Part shown: positions 1-6,364 of the stretch, one piece after another
Layout: each line of letters begins with the position of its first letter
Position numbering within the stretch: position 1 is the stretch's first letter
Assembly: GCA_964450115.1 (NCBI GenBank)
Contig: CAYVCD010000049.1
Span: 1-9,641, forward strand
Length of the DNA stretch: 9,641 nt
Source: 2-01-FULL-45-10 sp964450115
GTDB lineage: Bacteria > Omnitrophota > Gorgyraeia > 2-01-FULL-45-10
Direction: 5' to 3'
Program-made: the position numbers and the translations under genes
The notes under the pieces: model-generated
The model's input: only the letters and a program-made list of their open reading frames with translations
What the model was told of the DNA's origin: nothing
Database searches by the model: none

Positions 1-2183
1 CTTGCTTTCTTGAGCTCAGGCGAATCGGATTGGTTTTCATTTTGGATAATACCTTGTGCCACATCTATCAATAGCTTCTGGCTATCCGTCGGATCACTCA
101 GAATCTTATTCAGGGTCAACACAGCGTCTAGTATCCTGCCCCTATCCTCTGCATTATTAACCGCTGGTATCGCCAGGGCGTACCTTTCGAGGGAATCTCT
201 TATATATCCTTCACCAGACGACCCCCCGCCCGGAATAGCGGCCATTTCAGAATTCAATCCATTTTTATCCTTGAGCAACATTTTGAATATCGATGATACT
301 GCGTTCATGTCATCGTTGGGTTTAGAAATAACCAAGCCCGAAGGCAGCGTAACACCGCCAAGCTCCCGAAGGTCTGAATATGGGCTTTTCTGCATATTAT
401 TCTGATTAAACACCTGCGCTGCGTCAAGTGTGCCATTAGACGCGCTGCCAGTTGAAAGCGTGCCTCGCGTACCTATAGCCGATGATGTGGTGGAATATTG
501 CTGGCTGGCGTTAGTCACTCCCCAATTTCCTCCCATGGTGATAAGCCCGTCTCCGCCTTCGCCCCACATCGGCGAGTCGCGCTCTAAGAGTGTCGCAAAA
601 TCCCCTCCGCCTAAAGAGATTATATTTGATAGCCCTCCATCGGTCATGATATCATTGCTAATTAAATTTCCCTTACTGTCGAGGACCCATAGCGTTGCGG
701 GCCTAGTGCCCATACTGATAGTAGGCATGGTGAAGTAATTCGCTGTATCGTAAATTACCGGTATAACTATATTCCCATTATCCAGCACCGTAACATGCTC
801 CACGGTCTTGCCGATGCGTGATACAGACCATCCATCAGACCAGCTTTCCGGAAGAGAATAGCTACTCAATTCATTTAGCCCTGAATCATATATCTTAATG
901 GCAAGTTCCGAGGTGCCGCGTTCCAAAACAAAGGTCGAGGTATTAAAATCAGCTTCTATGGATACATCGGCGATATTCATAGTAACGGCTAGTTTGCCGT
1001 CACCTAAAGATGATAGATTTAATATTCTTGTTCCGCTTAGAGCGGTCCCGTCCCCCGGACCGTAGGAGGCGGGCGCAGAGAAACTCTTTTCGGCAAGTAT
1101 ATTCAGATCTTTATCCAGAATTTTTAAAGATGTATACTGTGAGGATAAAGGGGAAGTAAGGCTACCGTACAATTCTGATATGGTGACGGCCATTTTACCG
1201 TTACCCAGCGAAACCAGACTACGGAATCTTTGCCCTGAATTGCATGCTGACGAAAAAAATCCGCTAGAATCCAAATCTGTCCTCGCCGTATTGGTAAAGC
1301 TGGTATTAGTTACCACTAAACTGGAGGAGCTTTTATATATTCCGTTCTTACCCGTTGCGCGGCTAATGGTCATTGCAATGAGGTCATTGCCAAGCGATAC
1401 TATATCGCCAATATCGATATTATCATACTGGGTCTTATTCTGAGTGTAGTATTCGGTATGGCCATCAACGCCGCCGTTCTCATTATATATACGGATGGAC
1501 TGCACATAATCATAAGGGCTTACCGAGCCCCAATAATTATCCCGTTGGTAATCTTTGGCTCCCGTAACTACAACAGCGAATCTTCCGTTACCAAGATCTG
1601 TGATACCTGACAAACTATCAAAATCATAGCCAGCCTCAGTGTTCAATTCCTGCTTTGTTATTAATTTATTACCGAGACTATCACTGATACTGAAGTAACT
1701 GTGATTGTTGCCATTTCTATAATCCATTTCTGTCCAGGCCTGAACGGTCTTGCCATCTTTAAGCACCACCATTGAAGCGCCATTATTCATCGCCTCATTT
1801 GTCAGCCTCTCTATAATATCGGCATCTACTAACGATCCAATCTGAGTAGAGGTACTTTCTGATTTAACCTGAAGATTTTCTCCGGACCCACCCGTCTTCT
1901 TCTTTAGCTCGAGCTCAGGTTTATCAACGGCATCTTCGGCGACATCCTTGCCAAGCTTGTTCTTCACGTAATCCATAGCATTTTCCATGAATGTCTTGGG
2001 CTTATTCTGCTGGTATATGATGCTATCTGTCTTCTGCTTGGAGGCGTTGATGTAGCCGGGTGAGAATACGCTTGACTGGTTATTGGACAGTTGATCGCTC
2101 TTATCGTCCATGGCCGCGTAAGAGCCTTGGGCGAACAATATTGAAATGGCCAGAATTGCAAAAATCGCAGATATTTTCTTCAT
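1..2183 (-). CDS. Large secreted repeat protein, putative beta-propeller (3' end beyond window)
   Basis: This frame runs without a stop from the ATG at 2183 to the window edge, giving 727 complete codons; the C-terminus is missing. The start is supported by a GAGGAG ribosome binding site seven bases upstream. Residues 1-24 form a typical Sec signal peptide (MKK, hydrophobic core, cleavage near SYA-A), so the protein is exported. Residues 25-130 are a polar, charged linker. Seven degenerate repeats follow, each centred on a Leu-x-[ND/G]-G turn: L141 (LKDGK), L197 (LGNGR), L264 (LGND), L326 (LGNGK), L393 (LGDGK), L467 (LDNGN) and L524 (LGGGD). Spacings are 56, 67, 62, 67, 74 and 57. Several repeats also carry a later strand such as IRIYNENG, LKILDKDLN, IKIYDSGLN or LWVLDSKGN. 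This resembles blade repeats of secreted beta-propellers, and seven copies would close one ring (inference). Residues 570-727 are Ser/Thr/Gly/Asn-rich, then probably helical. Expression is controlled by the upstream c-di-GMP riboswitch. I do not recognise a named family; function is unknown. Confidence 0.9.
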   Translation of the reverse strand, partial: MKKISAIFAILAISILFAQGSYAAMDDKSDQLSNNQSSVFSPGYINASKQKTDSIIYQQNKPKTFMENAMDYVKNKLGKDVAEDAVDKPELELKKKTGGSGENLQVKSESTSTQIGSLVDADIIERLTNEAMNNGASMVVLKDGKTVQAWTEMDYRNGNNHSYFSISDSLGNKLITKQELNTEAGYDFDSLSGITDLGNGRFAVVVTGAKDYQRDNYWGSVSPYDYVQSIRIYNENGGVDGHTEYYTQNKTQYDNIDIGDIVSLGNDLIAMTISRATGKNGIYKSSSSLVVTNTSFTNTARTDLDSSGFFSSACNSGQRFRSLVSLGNGKMAVTISELYGSLTSPLSSQYTSLKILDKDLNILAEKSFSAPASYGPGDGTALSGTRILNLSSLGDGKLAVTMNIADVSIEADFNTSTFVLERGTSELAIKIYDSGLNELSSYSLPESWSDGWSVSRIGKTVEHVTVLDNGNIVIPVIYDTANYFTMPTISMGTRPATLWVLDSKGNLISNDIMTDGGLSNIISLGGGDFATLLERDSPMWGEGGDGLITMGGNWGVTNASQQYSTTSSAIGTRGTLSTGSASNGTLDAAQVFNQNNMQKSPYSDLRELGGVTLPSGLVISKPNDDMNAVSSIFKMLLKDKNGLNSEMAAIPGGGSSGEGYIRDSLERYALAIPAVNNAEDRGRILDAVLTLNKILSDPTDSQKLLIDVAQGIIQNENQSDSPELKKA

Positions 2184-2190
2184 CGTTAAA

Positions 2191-2196
2191 CTCCTC
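2191..2196 (-). promoter_or_regulatory. Ribosome binding site of the secreted protein gene
   Basis: GAGGAG lies seven bases before the ATG at 2183. It fixes the start of the large secreted protein. It is outside the terminator hairpin, so the riboswitch probably acts on transcription rather than by hiding this site. Confidence 0.85.
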
Positions 2197-2232
2197 ATTT
2201 GTGACTTATTAAAACATTTAGATATCTGTACA

Positions 2233-2278
2233 CAAAAAAACCTATTTACCATCTGAATATACTGCTAGGTAAATAGGT
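2233..2278 (-). terminator. Intrinsic terminator, expression platform of the c-di-GMP riboswitch
   Basis: A perfect 11-base-pair stem (2278-2268 with 2250-2240; ACCTATTTACC against GGTAAATAGGT) encloses a 17-base loop. It is followed directly by a run of T on the minus strand (2240-2234). It lies between the aptamer and the start codon, in the position expected for a riboswitch-controlled terminator. Its loop and the first three bases of its 3' arm (2257-2248) are perfectly complementary to aptamer bases 2374-2365. Confidence 0.9.
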
Positions 2279-2284
2279 ACGCTT

Positions 2285-2390
2285 AAGCTTCGGCAACTGA
2301 CTACCATGCCCGGACATAAAAAAACGTCGCGGGTTTAGGCTCTCTGAGCTTTGCGACCCACCCTTTCAGATGGTGTGCCATTATCGGCTA
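2285..2390 (-). ncRNA. Class I cyclic di-GMP riboswitch aptamer (GEMM-I)
   Basis: The minus strand matches the GEMM-I consensus block by block. GGCACACC is followed by a 6-bp stem (2373-2368 with 2363-2358) closed by a GAAA tetraloop (2367-2364). The conserved GUGGGUCGCAAAGC follows, then a small GCUC/GAGC hairpin and the CCUAAACC tetraloop receptor (2339-2332). A third stem (2333-2330 with 2312-2309, and 2328-2324 with 2317-2313) has a U6 loop, and the 3' part is GGUAG...GUUGCCGAAG. Against the Vibrio Vc2 aptamer, the base at the G20 position (2379) is G, A47 (2352) is kept, and the CC of the closing UxCCG (2293-2292) is kept. G20 is typical of c-di-GMP sensors, whereas A20 marks cGAMP-preferring variants. 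The outer P1 helix is not obvious. The regulated gene starts about 100 bases downstream, after a terminator. Confidence 0.93.
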
Positions 2391-2426
2391 TTTCAATAAT
2401 CTAACTATTCTTTATCCTCACTAGAT

Positions 2427-2455
2427 ACTATACCATATTAACATTAATGATACAA
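2427..2455 (-). promoter_or_regulatory. Sigma-70-type promoter with extended -10, drives the riboswitch leader
   Basis: On the minus strand, TTGTAT (2455-2450) and TATAGT (2432-2427) are separated by exactly 17 bases. TGG directly precedes the -10, forming an extended -10 element. Predicted transcription start is near 2420, about 30 bases before the aptamer, giving a leader of about 237 bases. The -35 matches TTGACA only in TTG. I see no terminator between the cyclase stop codon at 2487 and this promoter, so readthrough from the upstream genes could also feed the riboswitch. Confidence 0.6.
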
Positions 2456-2486
2456 TAGCATTTGGTCTAACTTTTTTCTATTTAAC

Positions 2487-3797
2487 TTACGCGTTTCTCC
2501 TGTCCATCATAAAATTACTCTTCTTCTCCTGTTTAGCCCTGGCCTTTATGCTTACAGCTATATTTGTAAGCTCCGCATAACTCGATATGGGCCTCAATTG
2601 GTTCGTAACGCCGGCCATAGATATAGTCATCAACGGAAACTTCATCGTCTCCCCTCTTCTGTCTTTTTCGATTATGTAACCGGCATCCAGGTCTTCCTGA
2701 GAATAAAAGCTTATTATTTCGGAGTCAAAATCATGGATTATCTTTTGTGTAACGGCGTCCGCCTTATCCGGTGTCGTTATTATAAAGAAATCGTCGCCTC
2801 CTTCATGCCCGAGAAAGTCGCCTGCGTTGCCGCTCGACCTTATCGCCTGGTCCAGGGTCCTACTGGTAAACTTTATGACTTCATCGCCTTTTGAAATACC
2901 ATACCTATCGTTGTAGGCCTTAAAATTATCGAGATCCAAATGTACGGCAACAAATTTATTTCCGCGCTTGAGGCGATTCTCCACCTCTTCCCGGATGATA
3001 TTATTGCCGGGCAGTTTCGTCAGCGGATTGGCGTTCTCGGCCCGCTCCTTCATCCTCTTTAAAGCGGTCGTCATCTCATTGAAAGTCTCGCCGAGCTCCT
3101 GTATCTCATCGTTAGTCTTAATAGCGACTTTAAGGTCGAGGTTTCCGGAAGCTATCTCTTTAGTGGCGGCGTTCAATACCTCAACAGGCCATACTACCGT
3201 CTTCAAAAGCACAAAGCCCAAAAATAGGTTACCCATAACGACCGCTATCACGGTCAGTAGTATAGGGATCAAAGTATCTACTATCGCCTGGCTCATATTT
3301 ACTATAGAAAACGAGAGCTTTACGATGTACTTGGTCGCTGAGCCGACCGACAACGGTATGAATATATCTATAACCTTGGTCTTCTCATTTACGGCCGAAT
3401 AGAACCAGGAACTCTGACCGGATTCCTGCGACAGATTTTGATAAGTATCGATATCGCGCTTCGATTCCCCGAACTCTTTTACTATGGGATCGTTCGTGGC
3501 GAGCACAACGCCGTTCATGGAGATCACGGATATCTTCTCAACGACGCCCTCTCTAGAAAAGGACTCTATGGCCGCTTCGAATATTCCCGACAAGACTTCT
3601 TCCGTCTGCATGTCCTTAAGAAGCATCTCGAGGGTGGTCTTTACTATTATGGTCCCGACGCGGGCGCGGTACTTGTTGTAGGCGCTTAATTGATCCAGAT
3701 GGTTTCTGAGCTGAATAGATGTGAAGATAAAAATGAAGAGCAGTGACAGGCCCGTTATGAGGAGAGCCACTCTTACATGAAGTTTGAATCTTGGCAT
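2487..3797 (-). CDS. Membrane-anchored GGDEF diguanylate cyclase with HAMP domain
   Basis: Probably makes cyclic di-GMP from two GTP at the inner membrane. I chose the ATG at 3797 (436 residues) because it overlaps the recJ stop as TAATG and starts MPRFKLHVRV just before the first membrane segment; an ATG at 3845 inside recJ would add 16 residues. Order: membrane segment about 8-28, extracytoplasmic sensor about 30-170 (sequence type not recognised, possibly Cache-like), membrane segment about 173-200, HAMP about 201-255, and GGDEF about 256-436. The cyclase domain opens with NPLTKLPGN. It keeps the metal and substrate residues D288, N296 and D305 (DLDNFKAYND...GD) and has GGDDF (333-337) in place of GGDEF. 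The Asp at the D305 position fits guanine specificity (c-di-GMP) rather than the Ser of hybrid cGAMP-making enzymes. The product-inhibition RxxD site is replaced by N324-A-G-D. The next gene downstream is behind a c-di-GMP riboswitch. Confidence 0.92.
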   Translation of the reverse strand: MPRFKLHVRVALLITGLSLLFIFIFTSIQLRNHLDQLSAYNKYRARVGTIIVKTTLEMLLKDMQTEEVLSGIFEAAIESFSREGVVEKISVISMNGVVLATNDPIVKEFGESKRDIDTYQNLSQESGQSSWFYSAVNEKTKVIDIFIPLSVGSATKYIVKLSFSIVNMSQAIVDTLIPILLTVIAVVMGNLFLGFVLLKTVVWPVEVLNAATKEIASGNLDLKVAIKTNDEIQELGETFNEMTTALKRMKERAENANPLTKLPGNNIIREEVENRLKRGNKFVAVHLDLDNFKAYNDRYGISKGDEVIKFTSRTLDQAIRSSGNAGDFLGHEGGDDFFIITTPDKADAVTQKIIHDFDSEIISFYSQEDLDAGYIIEKDRRGETMKFPLMTISMAGVTNQLRPISSYAELTNIAVSIKARAKQEKKSNFMMDRRNA

Positions 3798-5479
3798 TAC
3801 TGTATATCTTTCAGTTCGAGTTGTATGGACTGCAATCCCTGCCAATCGTTTATGGACGGTATGTACGCCAGATTCACTCCCGATCCCGGCCTGGGCGCAT
3901 CAAGCTGGATCCTCCCAAAACTCACAGCCTCGCATGTAGTGGAATTATCAGTCACCCACATTTTGAAACCATTTTTGCCAATCTGCCTGGTACCTTCCTT
4001 GACAAGAAGATTGCGCGATGAGAATACAGGCCTAGGATTCTCCTCCCCGAACGGCGCCAGGGTCTCTATCTCGCCTATAATGCTTTCGGTCAGGTCATTC
4101 AGAGGTATGTCCATATCTATATTGATCTGAGGCGAGAATATCTCATCGAAGGCGTCTTCGTATTTCTGAGAATTTATCATCTCTCTGAAATCATCCAACT
4201 TATCCTTCTCTATAGTTATGCCGCAAGCCCCCTCATGGCCGCCAAAACCCACCAGCAGGTCTTTGCACTTCAGTATAGCGTCGAACAGGTTGAACTTGTC
4301 TATTGATCTGCCGGAGCCTTTGCCATACTTACCTCCCAGGGATACGAGTATGGTCGGACGGTAGAACCTGTCGGCAATCCTGGATGCTACGATACCGATA
4401 ACTCCGGGATGCCAATTTTCGCTTCCCAGGACTATGACCTTATGATGTTTAAAATTCACTTCCCTCTCGACTTTTGCCAGCGCCTCTTCCAGTATGCCGG
4501 CTTCTATCTTCTGCCTGTTCCTGTTCTCCGCATTCAGCATCTTGGCTAATTTTAGGGCTTCCACTTTATCGCTTGCCATCAGTAAGTCTAAAGCTTTCTG
4601 CGGAGAGCCTGTGCGTCCCATCGCATTTATCCTGGGACCCAGTATAAAGCCAATGTGGCCGCTGGATATCTCTTTTCCGTTCAGGCCCGAAGCCTCCGCC
4701 AGGGCCTCTAACCCTATCCTGGTCCTTCTATTCAATTCGTCCAGTCCATGCTTTGCAAGGATCCTGTTCTCTCCCTTCAGTGGAACTATATCCGCTATCG
4801 TTCCGAGCGATACCAGGTCTAAAAAATCCTCCGCTAAAAATGAAGTTCCGTCGTAGAGCGCCTTAGCCAGTTTATAAGCTATCCCGACGCCTGCCAAATG
4901 CTTAAAAGGATATTTGCATCCTTCCTGAAGCGGGTTTATTATTGCATAAGCAGCGGGAAGCCTGGAGCCGACTATCTCATGATGATCAGTGACGATAACA
5001 TCTATCTTGTATGCCCGGGCGTGATCTATCTCGGTGAAAGAACCGATGCCGCAGTCGACCGTCACAATCAGCGACACACCATCCCTTTCGGCTTTCTTTA
5101 TCGCACCGACGTTAAGACCGTACCCCTCCTCCACTCTGTTAGGTATATAGGTTTCTACTATGCCTCCCAAATTTTTCAAAGCTGTATAGAGCACGGTCAC
5201 GGCCGTCATACCATCCACGTCGTAGTCACCGTATACCAAAATCTTCTCTTTCCGAAGTATCGCGCTCTTTATGCGCTCAACTGCCAGATCCATACCCTTC
5301 ATAAGGAATGGATCATGACAGGACGACAATGAGCAGGTAATAAACTCACTCGCCTCTTTCAGGCTGTCGATGCCCCTGTTAGACAGGAGCTGTGCCGTTA
5401 TCTTCGATATATTGAGTTCTTGGGAAAAGGCGCTCTGAACGGCTGGGTTTACAGGTTTTATATTCCAGGTCTTCTTCAT
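3797..5479 (-). CDS. recJ: Single-stranded-DNA-specific exonuclease RecJ
   Basis: A 5'-3' single-strand DNA exonuclease of recombinational and mismatch repair, cytoplasmic. The 560 residues match the usual full length. DHH-domain motifs are in order: GDYDVDG (84-90, metal-binding Asp), VDCG (141-144), DHH (165-167, preceded by VTD) and SLGTIAD (224-230). The DHHA1 domain follows with SGRS (389-392) and GFGGHEGACG (411-420). A C-terminal OB-fold part begins with LAPFGEENPRP (474-484). All expected catalytic residues seem present. The start codon lies one base after the stop of the cation transporter gene, and the stop overlaps the ATG of the cyclase gene (TAATG), so translation is probably coupled. 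No strong Shine-Dalgarno sequence precedes it. Confidence 0.97.
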   Translation of the reverse strand: MKKTWNIKPVNPAVQSAFSQELNISKITAQLLSNRGIDSLKEASEFITCSLSSCHDPFLMKGMDLAVERIKSAILRKEKILVYGDYDVDGMTAVTVLYTALKNLGGIVETYIPNRVEEGYGLNVGAIKKAERDGVSLIVTVDCGIGSFTEIDHARAYKIDVIVTDHHEIVGSRLPAAYAIINPLQEGCKYPFKHLAGVGIAYKLAKALYDGTSFLAEDFLDLVSLGTIADIVPLKGENRILAKHGLDELNRRTRIGLEALAEASGLNGKEISSGHIGFILGPRINAMGRTGSPQKALDLLMASDKVEALKLAKMLNAENRNRQKIEAGILEEALAKVEREVNFKHHKVIVLGSENWHPGVIGIVASRIADRFYRPTILVSLGGKYGKGSGRSIDKFNLFDAILKCKDLLVGFGGHEGACGITIEKDKLDDFREMINSQKYEDAFDEIFSPQINIDMDIPLNDLTESIIGEIETLAPFGEENPRPVFSSRNLLVKEGTRQIGKNGFKMWVTDNSTTCEAVSFGRIQLDAPRPGSGVNLAYIPSINDWQGLQSIQLELKDIQ

Positions 5480-5480
5480 A

Positions 5481-6356
5481 TTATTTTTTGGGCTCGATAT
5501 GAACTACTACGTCGGTAACTCCTGATATACAGCTCTTTATGGCGCCCTCTATTCGGTAACTTATGTCATGGGCTTTATCGACATGCATATCGGGGTTCAC
5601 CTGGACGTGGAGATCGACATGTATGTCATCAACTCTGCCGCGCGTCCTTATCTTGTGGCAAGCCTTGACACCCTTGACGGTCATTACAACATCCATGATC
5701 TTATTATCGTCCGATATCACTATCTCATCGCAAAGCACTTTGGAGCTGTCTCTTGCGATAGAGTAACCAGCATACGCTATAAAGAACGCTATCATGATAG
5801 TCACTATCGGATCCAGGATGGGGTAGCCCAATTTGATCACTATCATCGCTATTATTACAGATGCGGATGTGAATATATCAGCTTTCGTATGTAAGGAATC
5901 GGATACAAGGATGTCGCTATTGAGACGTTTGCCCGCCTTGTATTCATAGGCCATGACAAAGATATTGACGGACATAGTTACCAGCATCACTATCATGCTT
6001 ATAGCGTCTACCTGAGGTGTCCCGTGGCTATGCAGGCGTTTTATGCCTTCGCTGAAAAGATTAAAACATACAAAGAAGAGCATTCCGGCGATCGCCAGAG
6101 CGAAGAGCGTTTCGTATTTTTTGTGACCGTAAGGATGATCTTTATCCGGAGGTCGGCGGGCAAGCGTTATACCGATAAGGCCTATTATATTGGAGGCCCC
6201 GTCTGCAAGAGAGTGAAACCCGTCGGCCATCATGCTCGTGAAGTGCGTAGCGTAGCCGTAGAGTATCTTGGCCAGGGCCACGCCCCAATTCAATACCAGT
6301 ATGATCAATAATATGCGTTTGATGTCTCTAAAGCGCTTCTCTTGATCTATGGTCAT
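5481..6356 (-). CDS. Cation diffusion facilitator family transporter (probable Zn2+/divalent metal efflux)
   Basis: An inner-membrane proton-coupled divalent metal exporter of the CDF family, 291 residues, a typical length. About six membrane segments lie between residues 14 and 205. A cytoplasmic metal-sensing domain (about 207-291) ends in VVVHIEPK, a usual CDF C-terminus. The transport site is H48-x3-D52 in segment 2 (ADGFHSLAD) and H156-x3-D160 in segment 5 (DSLHTKAD). This HD/HD set is typical of zinc- and cobalt-type members, whereas iron- or manganese-type members usually carry Asp in place of these His. The conserved loop DHPYGHKKYE (73-82) is present. The His-rich cytoplasmic loop found in some zinc exporters is short here (LHSHG, 108-112). 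It starts eight bases after secDF and ends one base before recJ, so it is probably cotranscribed. The exact metal cannot be fixed from sequence alone. Confidence 0.95.
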   Translation of the reverse strand: MTIDQEKRFRDIKRILLIILVLNWGVALAKILYGYATHFTSMMADGFHSLADGASNIIGLIGITLARRPPDKDHPYGHKKYETLFALAIAGMLFFVCFNLFSEGIKRLHSHGTPQVDAISMIVMLVTMSVNIFVMAYEYKAGKRLNSDILVSDSLHTKADIFTSASVIIAMIVIKLGYPILDPIVTIMIAFFIAYAGYSIARDSSKVLCDEIVISDDNKIMDVVMTVKGVKACHKIRTRGRVDDIHVDLHVQVNPDMHVDKAHDISYRIEGAIKSCISGVTDVVVHIEPKK

Positions 6357-6364
6357 ATTTTGAG

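Noticed and set aside
10..1443. Several plus-strand open frames of 87-131 codons at the left end
   Set aside because: They are antisense to the continuous 727-codon secreted protein frame, which has a signal peptide, ribosome binding site and internal repeats.
1964..2161. 65-codon minus-strand open frame
   Set aside because: It is in a different frame within the start of the secreted protein gene and has no support of its own.
2318..2324. U7 run in the leader as a terminator
   Set aside because: It forms the loop of the aptamer's third stem, with the pairing strand lying after it rather than before it, so it is not a terminator tail.
3798..3845. Upstream ATG at 3845 for the cyclase gene
   Set aside because: It would overlap recJ by 49 bases and put 16 polar residues before the membrane segment. 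The TAATG start at 3797 is the simpler choice.
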